Origin: Pseudomonas palmensis
GTDB taxonomy: Bacteria; Pseudomonadota; Gammaproteobacteria; Pseudomonadales; Pseudomonadaceae
Assembly: GCF_017848315.1 (NCBI RefSeq)
Contig: NZ_JAFKEC010000011.1
Location: 1 to 64,000 of the forward strand
Length of the DNA: 64,000 bases
Direction: 5' to 3'
Shown: in pieces, positions 36,542-45,531 of the stretch
Layout of the letters: each line of letters opens with the position of its first letter
Numbering within the stretch: position 1 is the stretch's first letter
Position numbers and translations under genes: made by a program
Notes under the pieces: model-generated
What the model was told of the DNA's origin: nothing
Database searches by the model: none
What the model saw: the letters and a program-made list of their open reading frames with translations, nothing else

Positions 36542-36934
36542 TCAGCTGCGGTGCAGTTTGCTCATCAGCTCGGCTTCGGCCTGGGTCAGGCCGCAGGACT
36601 GGGTCAGCTCGTCGACGCTGGCGCCCATGCCCACCAGCCGCGCCGCCTGGGCGAACGACAGGCTGTTGGGGTCGCGCTGCTCCAGTTGCATCAGCTTGTC
36701 CGGCAACGGCGCCACCACGGCGCGCAGCTCGTGCAACGCGTCGCCCATGCGCACCGTACCGTTCTGGTAATCGTCCACACGCTTGGCCAGGTCCTTGATG
36801 CGCTGGTCACGCAGCGCATCGCCCTGAGCCTGCTGCGAGGCCAGCTCGCGCTGGCGCTTGCTGTAGCCGTAGAACAGCCACAGGCTGAGGATCCAGACCA
36901 GCGCCAGAAATATGACAGCACCCTCGAGAATCAA
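36542..36934 (-). CDS. DUF2802 family membrane protein
   Basis: A 130-residue protein with an N-terminal helix (ILEGAVIFLALVWILSLWLFYGY), a coiled-coil region (about 30-80) and a C-terminal helix-turn-helix-like segment (SFAQAARLVGMGASVDELTQ). It matches DUF2802, which is found beside cheW in Pseudomonas. A TTG start is inferred: it stands one base after the cheW stop with GGAG about ten bases upstream, and the next Met would delete the membrane helix. Probably the last gene of the chemotaxis operon; function unknown. Confidence 0.8.
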   Translation of the reverse strand: MILEGAVIFLALVWILSLWLFYGYSKRQRELASQQAQGDALRDQRIKDLAKRVDDYQNGTVRMGDALHELRAVVAPLPDKLMQLEQRDPNSLSFAQAARLVGMGASVDELTQSCGLTQAEAELMSKLHRS

Positions 36935-36935
36935 C

Positions 36936-37415
36936 TCAGATATTCTCCAGCTCGGACCACTCTTCCTCGGTCATCATCTTGTCCAGCTCGACCAGGATCA
37001 GCAGTTCGTTGTTCTTGTTGCACACACCCTGGATGAACTTGGCCGATTCCTCGTTGCCGACATTCGGCGCGGTCTCGATCTCCGACTGACGCAGGTACAC
37101 GACCTCGGCCACGCTATCGACCAGGATGCCGACCACCTGCTTGTCCGCCTCGATGATCACGATACGGCTGTTGTCGGAGATTTCGGCAGACATCAGGCCG
37201 AAGCGCTGGCGCGTGTCGATCACGGTCACCACATTGCCGCGCAGGTTGATGATGCCCAGCACATAGCTCGGCGCGCCCGGCACCGGAGCGATTTCGGTGT
37301 AGCGCAGCACTTCCTGGACCTGCATCACGTTGATGCCGTAGGACTCGTTGTCCAGCTTGAACGTTACCCACTGCAGAATCGGATCGTCGGAACCCTGCGC
37401 AGTCATGTTTTTCAT
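36936..37415 (-). CDS. cheW: Chemotaxis coupling protein CheW
   Basis: A 159-residue CheW domain protein (WVTFKLDNESYGINVMQVQEVL, INLRGNVVTVIDTRQRFG, DSVAEVVYL) that bridges receptors and CheA. The ATG at 37415 gives the usual Pseudomonas length. It is next to parP and DUF2802 at the end of the chemotaxis operon. Confidence 0.96.
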   Translation of the reverse strand: MKNMTAQGSDDPILQWVTFKLDNESYGINVMQVQEVLRYTEIAPVPGAPSYVLGIINLRGNVVTVIDTRQRFGLMSAEISDNSRIVIIEADKQVVGILVDSVAEVVYLRQSEIETAPNVGNEESAKFIQGVCNKNNELLILVELDKMMTEEEWSELENI

Positions 37416-37458
37416 TCCCCTAACCCTCAAAAGCCGTTCTCGGCGGTGTACTCAGTGC

Positions 37459-37477
37459 GGTCGCGGCAGTTGCGACC
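37459..37477 (-). other. Small inverted repeat upstream of cheW
   Basis: GGTCGC and GCGACC separated by seven bases, in the 64-base gap between parP and cheW. No T-run. It may be an mRNA structure or part of a control site. Confidence 0.3.
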
Positions 37478-37479
37478 GA

Positions 37480-38373
37480 TTATTTATGCGTACCGTGCAT
37501 CTGCTTGACGGCGCCGCTGGCGATCAGCTCTGCCAGCTCGGCGACATCCAGCAGCGCGCACATGTGTTCGATGACCGTACCGGCAAGCCACGGGCGCTGC
37601 CCACGCTGGCTGCGCCACTTGATCTCGCTCGGGTCCAGGCGCAGCGAGCGGCTGACCTGATGCACCGCCAGCCCCCACTCGTAGCCCTGTACCGAAATAA
37701 CGTATTGCAGCCCCTGGCGGAAGTCGTCGCGGTAGCGGTCGGGCATGACCCAGCGCGCCGTGTCGAGCACCTTCAGGTTGCCCGCCTGGCTGGGCAGGAT
37801 GCCCAGGAACCACTCGGGCTGGCCGAACAGCGGCGTGAGCTCCTGGCCGGCCAGCGAGTAGATCGAGCCCAGGCACACCAGCGGCACCGCCAGGGTCAGC
37901 CCGGCCACGTCGAACAGCAGGCATTCGAACGGCTCGGCGGCCCAGGCCGGGCGACCGTCGCCCGTCAACGGCGGCACCGGCTGGTCCGGTGCTGCGGGCA
38001 GGTGCACCTGCACCAGCGGCTCGACCGGGGTCGGCACATCGGCGATGACCGGGGCGACCACCGAGGCCGCCTCCACCACCTTGGCCACCACCGGTGGCGC
38101 CATTACCGGCATGACCAGCCGCGTAGGCTCGGCGAATGCCGGCGCTGCGGTCTTGAGCCGGGCGTCACGGGCCTGTTCTTCGAGCACTGCGGCCTGGAAC
38201 TCGTCGATCGCTTCAGGCGCCGTGACGACCACCGGGGCCGGGGCCACTGCGACGCGTTCGGCCACCGCCTGGGGCAATGGCTGCAGCTCTTCGGTGGCCT
38301 CCTGCAACAGGCCGTCCAGGTACGACTGCAAGGCCAGTTGAGGCTTTATGGTGACCTGCTGCGGGCTGTTCAT
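37480..38373 (-). CDS. parP: ParP, CheW-domain protein for polar chemotaxis arrays
   Basis: A 297-residue protein: conserved N-terminal peptide (KPQLALQSYLDGLLQEATEEL), a Pro/Val-rich linker (about 35-150) and a C-terminal CheW-like domain (CLLFDVAGLTLAVPLVCLGS onward, residues 165-290). This matches ParP, which binds ParC and CheA and keeps arrays at the cell pole. Start overlaps the parC stop by one base (TGATG). Confidence 0.88.
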   Translation of the reverse strand: MNSPQQVTIKPQLALQSYLDGLLQEATEELQPLPQAVAERVAVAPAPVVVTAPEAIDEFQAAVLEEQARDARLKTAAPAFAEPTRLVMPVMAPPVVAKVVEAASVVAPVIADVPTPVEPLVQVHLPAAPDQPVPPLTGDGRPAWAAEPFECLLFDVAGLTLAVPLVCLGSIYSLAGQELTPLFGQPEWFLGILPSQAGNLKVLDTARWVMPDRYRDDFRQGLQYVISVQGYEWGLAVHQVSRSLRLDPSEIKWRSQRGQRPWLAGTVIEHMCALLDVAELAELIASGAVKQMHGTHK

Positions 38374-39161
38374 CAGGCCACCTGCGCAACGGCATTATGC
38401 GCCAGCAGATGCTTGAGCAATGCCCGGTAGGCAATCACGCCACGGCTCCTGCCATCGAACTGCGACGGCGTGAGCCCGGCACGGCTGGCGTCGCGCAGGC
38501 GCGTATCGACCGGAATGTAGCCCTGCCAGATGGTCTCGGGATAAGCGTCGCGCAGCACCCGCAGGGTGCCCATAGAGGCCTGGGTACGGCGGTCGAACAG
38601 GGTCGGCACGATGTGGTACGGCAAGGCCTGCTTGCGCGAGCGATTGACCATGCTCAGCGTGCTGACCATGCGTTCGAGGCCTTTCACCGCCAGGTATTCG
38701 GTCTGCACCGGGATCACCAGTTGCTGGCTGGCTGCCAGCGCATTGACCATCAGAACGCCCAGCAACGGCGGGCTATCGATGATCGCGTAGTCGAAATCCT
38801 GCCACAGCTGCGCCAGACTCTTGGCGATCACCAGGCCCAGGCCACTCTGGCCCGGTGACTGACGCTCGAGCACCGCCAGGGCGGTGCTGGAAGGCAGCAG
38901 CGAGATGCGCTCGTCGCTGGTGGGCAGCAACAGCTGGCCCGGCAGCCCTTCGGGCACCGTGCCCTTGTGCAGGAACAGGTCGTAGCTGCTGTGCTCGAGG
39001 GTGTCCGGGTTGTGACCGAAGTAGCTGGTCATGGACCCGTGCGGGTCGAGGTCGACCACGACCACGCGCTTGCCCGCCTCGGCCAGCAGGCCGGCCAGGG
39101 CGATGGATGTGGTGGTCTTGCCGACACCACCTTTTTGATTGGCTACTGCCCAGACTCTCAT
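38373..39161 (-). CDS. parC: ParA-family ATPase ParC (polar localisation of chemotaxis proteins)
   Basis: A 262-residue ParA/MinD ATPase with deviant Walker A KGGVGKTTTS at 10-19, switch VVDLDPHGSMTSYF and IIDSPPLLG. Because it precedes parP and follows motD, it is the chemotaxis-dedicated ParC rather than a chromosome ParA; no parB gene is adjacent. It is expected to localise chemosensory arrays at the flagellated pole. Confidence 0.92.
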   Translation of the reverse strand: MRVWAVANQKGGVGKTTTSIALAGLLAEAGKRVVVVDLDPHGSMTSYFGHNPDTLEHSSYDLFLHKGTVPEGLPGQLLLPTSDERISLLPSSTALAVLERQSPGQSGLGLVIAKSLAQLWQDFDYAIIDSPPLLGVLMVNALAASQQLVIPVQTEYLAVKGLERMVSTLSMVNRSRKQALPYHIVPTLFDRRTQASMGTLRVLRDAYPETIWQGYIPVDTRLRDASRAGLTPSQFDGRSRGVIAYRALLKHLLAHNAVAQVA

Positions 39162-39204
39162 TGCGCTGCTTCCTCCCGGTCGGGTCGGACCCTGCCGGGA
39201 TCGA

Positions 39205-40092
39205 TTAAAGGGTCGACGACGGGGAATTGACGGGATTGCGCCCGGCCGTCGGTGCTACGGCTGGCGGTGCAGTTTGTGTGCCAGCACGCTTGAGCGCCGC
39301 ATCGGGTGTGGCATTGGCGCTGCCGGTACCGGTCAGGCTGCGGCGCACCTCCAGATTGCGCGAGATCACCAGCACCACCCTGCGGTTCTGCGCGCGCCCT
39401 TCAGGGCTGGCATTGCTGGCGATGGGCTGGAACTCGCCGTAGCCCACAGAAGCCATGCGTGCCGGGTTGACCCCTTCCATCGCCAGCAGGCGCACGATGC
39501 TCGCCGCCCGTGCCGACGAAAGCTCCCAGTTGGTCGGGTACTGCGCCGTGCGGATCGGCTGGTCATCGGTGAAGCCTTCGACGTGCACCGGGTTGGCGAA
39601 CGGCTTGATGATGTGCGCCACCTTGTCGATGATGTCGAACGCCTTGTCGCTGGGCATGGCATCGCCACTGCCGAACAACAGGGAGGAATTGAGCTCGATC
39701 TCGATCCACAGTTCGTTGCCGCGCACGGTCATCTGGTCGGACTTGATCAGGTCGCCAAAGGCATCGCGCACATCGTCGGCGATGGTCTGCAGCGGGTCGC
39801 TGGAACTTTGCCCCAGGCCCGCATCGACCTGCTCGCTGTCCTTGATCAGCGGTTCGGCCGGCTTGACGCTGAGGGGGCGCTCGTCGCCTATCGGAATCGG
39901 CTTCATGCTGCGCTCGGGGTCGTTGAACACGCCGATCAGCGCCTGCGAGATGACCTTGTACTTGCCCTCGTTGATCGAGGAAATCGAATACATGACCACG
40001 AAGAAGGCGAACAGCAAGGTGATGAAGTCGGCATACGACACCAGCCAGCGTTCGTGGTTTTCATGTTCCTCGGGTTGACGACGACGGGCCAT
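39205..40092 (-). CDS. motD: Flagellar stator protein MotD
   Basis: A 295-residue MotB-type stator subunit: one helix SYADFITLLFAFFVVMYS with the proton-conducting Asp22, a periplasmic linker and an OmpA-like peptidoglycan-binding domain (about 125-250; TDDQPIRTAQYPTNWELSSARA). It pairs with MotC; the MotCD stator supports swarming and high-load motility in Pseudomonas. Starts three bases after the motC stop. Confidence 0.95.
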   Translation of the reverse strand: MARRRQPEEHENHERWLVSYADFITLLFAFFVVMYSISSINEGKYKVISQALIGVFNDPERSMKPIPIGDERPLSVKPAEPLIKDSEQVDAGLGQSSSDPLQTIADDVRDAFGDLIKSDQMTVRGNELWIEIELNSSLLFGSGDAMPSDKAFDIIDKVAHIIKPFANPVHVEGFTDDQPIRTAQYPTNWELSSARAASIVRLLAMEGVNPARMASVGYGEFQPIASNASPEGRAQNRRVVLVISRNLEVRRSLTGTGSANATPDAALKRAGTQTAPPAVAPTAGRNPVNSPSSTL

Positions 40093-40095
40093 GGC

Positions 40096-40836
40096 TTACT
40101 CCATGAAGCCCTGAAGCTTCAGTTCGATTGAACGTGGGTTCTCGCCTTCGGCAATCGACAGCAAGCCTTCCAGGAGCATTTCGCGATAGCGCGACTGGCG
40201 CATGGCCAGGGCCTTGAGCTTGTTGGCGATCGGCAACAGGATCAGGTTGGCACTGGCCACGCCGTAGATGGTGGCCACGAACGCCACGGCGATACCGCTG
40301 CCCAGCTGGGTCGGGTCGGCCAGGTTGCCCATCACGTGGATCAGGCCCATCACCGCGCCGATGATGCCGATGGTCGGCGCATAGCCGCCCATGCTCTCGA
40401 ACACCTTGGCAGCCTGGATGTCGCGGCTTTCCTGGGTGTAGAAATCCACCTCGAGAATGCTGCGGATGGCTTCGGGCTCGGCGCCGTCGACCAGCAGCTG
40501 CAGGCCCTTGCGGGCATACGGGTCGGGCTCGGCATCGGCCACGCCCTCAAGGCCCAGCAGGCCTTCCTTGCGTGCGGTGAGGCTCCAGTTGACCACCCGG
40601 TCGATACCGCCGGCCAGGTCGACCCGCGGCGGGAAGAGGATCCAGCGCACGATCTGCAGGGCGCGCTTGAACGCGCTCATGGGGGCCTGCAGCAGCGAGG
40701 CCGCCAGCGTCCCGCCGATCACGATCAGCGCCGCCGGGCCATTGATCAGCGCCGAAAGATGGCCGCCTTCGAGGTAGTTGCCGCCAACGATGGCGACGAA
40801 CGCCAGGATGATCCCGATAAGGCTCAACACGTCCAT
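40096..40836 (-). CDS. motC: Flagellar motor stator protein MotC
   Basis: A 246-residue MotA-type protein with four helices; the conserved loop residues and YAPTIGIIGAVMGLIHVM segment (about 155) are present. It forms the proton channel with MotD. The start overlaps the cheB stop by one base (TGATG). Confidence 0.95.
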   Translation of the reverse strand: MDVLSLIGIILAFVAIVGGNYLEGGHLSALINGPAALIVIGGTLAASLLQAPMSAFKRALQIVRWILFPPRVDLAGGIDRVVNWSLTARKEGLLGLEGVADAEPDPYARKGLQLLVDGAEPEAIRSILEVDFYTQESRDIQAAKVFESMGGYAPTIGIIGAVMGLIHVMGNLADPTQLGSGIAVAFVATIYGVASANLILLPIANKLKALAMRQSRYREMLLEGLLSIAEGENPRSIELKLQGFME

Positions 40837-41957
40837 CAGATGCACGCCTCTACCAGGTGCCGGCCGATCTCGTCCAGGCCGTACACCGCATCGGCCAGGT
40901 TGGCCTTGGCAATGGCCATGGGCATGCCATAGATCACGCAGCTGGCTTCGTCCTGGGCCCACACCTGGCTGCCGCCCTGCTTGAGCAGGCGCGCGCCTTC
41001 GCGGCCATCGGCGCCCATGCCGGTCAGCACCACGGCCAGCACCTTGTCGCCATACGACTTGGCCGCCGAACCGAAGGTGATGTCCACGCAGGGCTTGTAG
41101 TTGAGGCGTTCGTCACCCGGCAGGATCTTCACCGTGCCGCGCCCGTCGACCATCATCTGCTTGCCGCCCGGTGCCAGCAGGGCCAGGCCGGGGCGCAGCA
41201 CGTCGCCGTCCTCGGCTTCCTTGACGCTGATGCGGCACAGCTTGTCCAGGCGCTCGGCGAAGGCCTTGGTGAAGGCCGCCGGCATGTGCTGGATCAGCAC
41301 GATCGGCGCCGGGAAGTTGGCCGGCAGCTGGGTCAGCACGCGCTGCAGCGCCACCGGACCACCGGTGGAGGTACCGATGGCCAGCAGCTTGTAGGCCTTG
41401 CGCTTGGGTGCCGGGGAGCTGGGTGCAGCGGCCCGCGCAGGGGCTTGCGGGGCAACCGGGGCGGCGCGCATGGACGCTGCCGGGGCGCTGCTGCCGGCGC
41501 TGTGCGACGGTGCAGGCGCTGCGGCCGGTGCCGGGCTGGCATAGCTGCTGAAACGACGGTTGCTGCGCGAAATGGTATGCACCTTTTCGCACAGCATCTG
41601 CTTGACCTTCTCGGGGTTGCGCGAGATGTCCTCGAAGTTTTTCGGCAGGTAGTCCACCGCACCGGCGTCCAGTGCATCGAGGGTGACGCGGGCGCCTTCG
41701 TGGGTGAGCGAGGAGAACATCAGGACAGGCGTGGGGCAGCGCTGCATGATATGACGCACGGCGGTGATGCCATCCATCATGGGCATTTCATAGTCCATGG
41801 TGATGACGTCGGGCTTGAGCGACAGCGCCTGATCGATCGCTTCCTTGCCGTTGGTCGCGGTACCGACCACCTGGATAGTCGGGTCCGCTGAAAGAATTTC
41901 CGAGACACGGCGGCGGAAAAAACCGGAATCATCCACCACCAGGACCTTGACTACCAT
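40836..41957 (-). CDS. cheB: Chemotaxis methylesterase CheB
   Basis: A 373-residue protein: receiver domain with phosphoacceptor Asp55 (VITMDYEMP), an Ala/Pro-rich linker of about 50 residues (about 135-185) and a methylesterase domain with Ser in GTSTGGP, His in QHMP and Asp in MGADG. It removes methyl groups from receptors. The ATG at 41957 is used since [12 protein letters not shown] is the normal N-terminus. Located between cheA and motC. Confidence 0.95.
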   Translation of the reverse strand: MVVKVLVVDDSGFFRRRVSEILSADPTIQVVGTATNGKEAIDQALSLKPDVITMDYEMPMMDGITAVRHIMQRCPTPVLMFSSLTHEGARVTLDALDAGAVDYLPKNFEDISRNPEKVKQMLCEKVHTISRSNRRFSSYASPAPAAAPAPSHSAGSSAPAASMRAAPVAPQAPARAAAPSSPAPKRKAYKLLAIGTSTGGPVALQRVLTQLPANFPAPIVLIQHMPAAFTKAFAERLDKLCRISVKEAEDGDVLRPGLALLAPGGKQMMVDGRGTVKILPGDERLNYKPCVDITFGSAAKSYGDKVLAVVLTGMGADGREGARLLKQGGSQVWAQDEASCVIYGMPMAIAKANLADAVYGLDEIGRHLVEACI

Positions 41958-42002
41958 AAACACTCCATTACGGGGCGCGGCCACCTGGCCACGCCACCGG
42001 GA

Positions 42003-44231
42003 TCAGATACGCCGAGCGGCGTAACGCTTGAGCATGCTCGGCACGTCGAGAATCAGCGCAATGCGCCCGTCACCGGTAATGGTGGCGCCCGACATGCCCG
42101 GGGTGCCCTGCAGCATCTTGCCCAACGGCTTGATGACCACCTCTTCCTGGCCCACCAGCTGGTCGACCACGAAGCCGATGCGCTGGGTACCCACCGACAG
42201 GATCACCACGTGGCCTTCACGCTGCTCCTCGTGGGCTGCCGAGCTGACCAGCCAGCGCTTGAGGTAGAACAGCGGCAAGGCCTTGTCACGCACGATCACC
42301 ACTTCCTGGCCGTCGACCACATTGGTGCGCGACAGGTCCAGGTGGAAAATCTCGTTGACGTTCACCAGCGGGAAGGCGAAGGCCTGGTTGCCGAGCATCA
42401 CCATCAGGGTCGGCATGATCGCCAGGGTCAGCGGCACCTTGATGACGATCTTCGAGCCCTGGCCCTTGGTCGAGTAGATGTTGATCGAGCCGTTGAGCTG
42501 GGAAATCTTGGTCTTGACCACGTCCATGCCCACGCCGCGACCGGACACGTCGGAGATCTCGGTCTTGGTCGAGAAGCCCGGGGCGAAGATCAGGTTGTAG
42601 CAGTCGCTTTCGCTGAGGCGATCGGCGGCGTCCTTGTCCATCACCCCGCGCTTGACCGCAATGGCGCGCAGGACATTGGCATCCATGCCCTTGCCGTCAT
42701 CGGAGATCGACAGCAGGATGTGGTCGCCTTCCTGTTCGGCAGCGAGGATCACCTTGCCATTGCGCGACTTGCCGGCGGCTTCGCGCTCTTCCGGGGTTTC
42801 CACGCCATGGTCGACGGCGTTGCGCACCAAGTGCACCAGCGGGTCGGCCAGGGCCTCGACGAGGTTCTTGTCCAGGTCGGTCTCTTCGCCGACCAGCTCC
42901 AGGTTGATCTCTTTCTTGAGCTGGCGGGCCAGGTCGCGAACCAGACGCGGGAAGCGCCCGAAGACCTTCTTGATCGGCTGCATGCGGGTCTTCATCACCG
43001 CGGTCTGCAGGTCGGCGGTCACCACGTCCAGGTTCGAAACGGCCTTGGACATGGCTTCATCGCCGCTGTTCAGGCCCAGGCGCACCAGGCGGTTACGCAC
43101 CAGCACCAGTTCGCCGACCATGTTCATGATCTCGTCCAGGCGCGCGGTGTCGACCCGCACGGTGGTCTCGGCCTCGCTGGCCGGATGCTTGTCGGCAGCG
43201 GGAGCCGCTTGACGGGCTGGCGCGGGGGCGGGTGCCTTGGCCGGTGCCGGTGCCGGTGCCGCTGCGGGCTTGGCCGCCGGCTTGGCCGCAACCGTCGCCG
43301 CAGCAGCAGGCGCGTTGGCAGCGCCAGCGCCGCTGACGGCGTCGGGCGCGAACTTGCCCTTGCCGTGCAACTCGTCGAGCAGGGCCTCGAATTCGTGTTC
43401 GGAAATATGGTCACCCGCCGCTGCGGGTGCGGCAGCGGCCGGTGCGGCGGCCGCTACAGCGCCGGGCAGTGCATCGGCGGCAAAGGTGCCCTTGCCGTGC
43501 AACTGGTCCAGCAGTGCTTCGAATTCATCGTCGGTAATATCACCGCTGGGCGCCGCGTCCGCGCCAGGTGCAGCAGCAGATGCCGCCGCCACGCTGTCGG
43601 GGGCGAACTGGCCCTTGCCATGCAACTGGTCCAGCAACGACTCGAACTCGGCGTCGGTGATTTCATCGCTGGCAGCGTCCACGGCCACCGGCTCGGGCGC
43701 CTCGGCCTGGGCCTTGGCGGCATTGAGCGAGTCGAGCAACTGCTCGAACTCGCTGTCGGTGATATCACCCCCGCTCGCCTCGGCCTCAGGCTCCGGCTCG
43801 GCAACCGCCGCCACCGGCGCAGGCGCCGCCGCTTCGGCACTGGCAGGTTCGGCCAGGCGCGCCAGGGCGGCCAGCAGTTCCGGAGTGGCTGCGGTGATGT
43901 CGGTGCGCTCGCGCACCTGGCCGAACATGCTGTTGACGGTGTCCAGGGCTTCCAGGACCACGTCCATCAGTTCGGCGTCCACACGTCGTTCACCCTTGCG
44001 CAGGATGTCGAAGACGTTTTCGGCGATGTGGCAGCACTCCACCAGCTCATTGAGCTGGAGGAAGCCGGCGCCCCCTTTTACAGTGTGAAAACCGCGAAAA
44101 ATTGCATTGAGCAGGTCGGCATCATCCGGGCGGCTTTCCAGCTCGACCAGTTGCTCGGACAGTTGCTCAAGAATTTCGCCGGCTTCTACCAGAAAATCCT
44201 GGAGGATTTCTTCATCGGCGCCGAAGCTCAT
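42003..44231 (-). CDS. cheA: Chemotaxis histidine kinase CheA with repeated linker motifs
   Basis: A 742-residue CheA: HPt domain with His49 (HTVKGGAGF), dimerisation domain (about 355-420), HATPase domain (NAVDHGVE near 471, DDGKGMD at 511, GRGVGMD at 565) and CheW-like domain (about 600-740). Between HPt and dimerisation lies a 230-residue Ala/Pro linker with four copies of an ITDxEFExLLDxLHGKGxFAPD motif, at about 156, 189, 231 and 274. I see no typical P2 domain, so the repeats may serve CheY docking; that is inference. Confidence 0.95.
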   Translation of the reverse strand: MSFGADEEILQDFLVEAGEILEQLSEQLVELESRPDDADLLNAIFRGFHTVKGGAGFLQLNELVECCHIAENVFDILRKGERRVDAELMDVVLEALDTVNSMFGQVRERTDITAATPELLAALARLAEPASAEAAAPAPVAAVAEPEPEAEASGGDITDSEFEQLLDSLNAAKAQAEAPEPVAVDAASDEITDAEFESLLDQLHGKGQFAPDSVAAASAAAPGADAAPSGDITDDEFEALLDQLHGKGTFAADALPGAVAAAAPAAAAPAAAGDHISEHEFEALLDELHGKGKFAPDAVSGAGAANAPAAAATVAAKPAAKPAAAPAPAPAKAPAPAPARQAAPAADKHPASEAETTVRVDTARLDEIMNMVGELVLVRNRLVRLGLNSGDEAMSKAVSNLDVVTADLQTAVMKTRMQPIKKVFGRFPRLVRDLARQLKKEINLELVGEETDLDKNLVEALADPLVHLVRNAVDHGVETPEEREAAGKSRNGKVILAAEQEGDHILLSISDDGKGMDANVLRAIAVKRGVMDKDAADRLSESDCYNLIFAPGFSTKTEISDVSGRGVGMDVVKTKISQLNGSINIYSTKGQGSKIVIKVPLTLAIMPTLMVMLGNQAFAFPLVNVNEIFHLDLSRTNVVDGQEVVIVRDKALPLFYLKRWLVSSAAHEEQREGHVVILSVGTQRIGFVVDQLVGQEEVVIKPLGKMLQGTPGMSGATITGDGRIALILDVPSMLKRYAARRI
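43341..43766 (-). repeat. Four tandem coding repeats in the CheA linker
   Basis: Codons 156-297 of cheA hold four copies of a D/E-I-T/S-D/E-x-E-F-E-x-LLD-x-L motif; the last three continue HGKGxFAxD. Spacing is 35-43 residues, and Ala/Pro-rich spacers lie between. The copies are diverged at DNA level, so this is selected protein repetition rather than recent slippage. Confidence 0.85.
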
Positions 44232-44243
44232 TAAACGTGCTCC

Positions 44244-45032
44244 CTAAAAACCCAGGCTGGACAGCAGATCGTCGACATCGTCCTGACCGGACACAACGTC
44301 TTCACGTTTATCGGCATGAATCTGTGGTCCTTCACCCCGAGTCGGATGTTTTTCTTGATCTTTTTCGGCACGCAGCTGGTCGTGGTCATGCTCGATGCCG
44401 GCGAACCGGTCGACCTGACTCGCCATCAACACGAGCTTCAGAAGATTGCTTTCTACTTCGGTGACCAGTGCCGTGACGCGCTTGATCACCTGGCCGGTCA
44501 GGTCTTGGTAGTCCTGAGCCAGAAGAATGTCGTTGAGATGGCCGGCGACCTTGCGGTTGCCCTCGGCGCTGTGCGTCAGGAAACTGTCGACGCGCTTGAC
44601 CAGCTCGCGAAACTCCGGAGCCTCGACTTCGCGGCGCATGAAGCGCTGCCAGTCGCCACTCAGGCTGGCCGCCTCGGCACTGAGGTCATTGAGTACCGGC
44701 GTGCTTGCCTCCACCAGGTCCATGGTGCGGTTGGCAGCGCCCTCGGTCAGCTTGACCACATACGACAGGCGTTCGGTGGCGTCGGTAATCTGCGAGACTT
44801 CCTCGGCCTGCGGCATGTGCGGATCGATCTGGAAACTGACGATCGCACTGTGCAGCTCGCGGGTAAGCTTGCCGACTTCCTGGTACAGGCCAAGGTCACG
44901 GGTCTGGTTCAGCTGATGGATCAGTTGCACCGCGTCGCCGAACCTGCCTTTTTCAAGGCTGCTGACCAGCTCCTGGGCATGTTTCTTCAGAGTCGACTCG
45001 AAGTCGTCCAAAGATGATCTTTTTTGCTCCAT
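44244..45032 (-). CDS. cheZ: CheY-P phosphatase CheZ
   Basis: A 262-residue helical protein. The central helix has LNDILLAQDYQDLTGQVIKRV, with the catalytic Gln in AQDYQDLTGQ near residue 170, and the last residues DVDDLLSSLGF form the CheY-binding tail. It dephosphorylates CheY-P. Lies between cheY and cheA. Confidence 0.95.
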   Translation of the reverse strand: MEQKRSSLDDFESTLKKHAQELVSSLEKGRFGDAVQLIHQLNQTRDLGLYQEVGKLTRELHSAIVSFQIDPHMPQAEEVSQITDATERLSYVVKLTEGAANRTMDLVEASTPVLNDLSAEAASLSGDWQRFMRREVEAPEFRELVKRVDSFLTHSAEGNRKVAGHLNDILLAQDYQDLTGQVIKRVTALVTEVESNLLKLVLMASQVDRFAGIEHDHDQLRAEKDQEKHPTRGEGPQIHADKREDVVSGQDDVDDLLSSLGF

Positions 45033-45052
45033 AAGCGCCCCCGTGGCGTACC

Positions 45053-45427
45053 TCAGCTATTGACGCGCTCGAAGATCTTTTCGATCTTTTCTTTCAGCAC
45101 CTGGGCGGTGAACGGTTTGACCACATAGCCGTTGACGCCCGCCTGGGCGGCTTCGATGATCTGTTCGCGTTTGGCTTCGGCCGTCACCATCAGCACCGGC
45201 AGGTGCTTGAGGCGTTCATCCAGACGTACCTTGCGCAGCAGGTCGATACCGGACATGCCGGGCATGTTCCAGTCGGTCACCAGGAAATCGAAGTGACCGC
45301 TTTCGAGCATCGGCAACGCGGTGTTGCCGTCGTCGGCTTCCTGGGTATTGGTAAAGCCCAGGTCACGCAACAGGTTCTTGATGATCCGCCGCATCGTCGA
45401 AAAATCGTCGACGATGAGGATTTTCAT
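45053..45427 (-). CDS. cheY: Chemotaxis response regulator CheY
   Basis: A 124-residue single receiver domain: acidic pocket D7/D8, phosphoacceptor Asp52 (VTDWNMPG), Thr in MVTAEA and Lys in VVKPF. CheY-P binds FliM and switches motor rotation. The ATG at 45427 gives the usual length, but the only good ribosome site (GGAGG, five bases before TTG at 45439) supports a TTG start adding four residues (MNKD). Confidence 0.95.
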   Translation of the reverse strand: MKILIVDDFSTMRRIIKNLLRDLGFTNTQEADDGNTALPMLESGHFDFLVTDWNMPGMSGIDLLRKVRLDERLKHLPVLMVTAEAKREQIIEAAQAGVNGYVVKPFTAQVLKEKIEKIFERVNS

Positions 45428-45462
45428 GTCTTTGTTCAATTAGACCTCCAAGCAGTCTTTAA

Positions 45463-45482
45463 CGCGCTCAGCGCTGAACGCG
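45463..45482. other. 20-base palindrome between fliA and cheY
   Basis: CGCGTTCAGCGCTGAGCGCG (minus strand) is an inverted repeat with one mismatched pair, in the 92-base gap between fliA and cheY. It could be an mRNA hairpin or a protein site. I see no clear sigma-28 promoter in this gap. Confidence 0.4.
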
Positions 45483-45531
45483 CATTCAATCAATTCGGGC
45501 ACTACATTTCACGACTGTATGGAACGGCTGC

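Noticed and set aside
43124..43840. Arg/Pro-rich alternative frames over the CheA linker
   Set aside because: Products of the same GC-rich repeats read in the wrong frame; CheA reads through uninterrupted.
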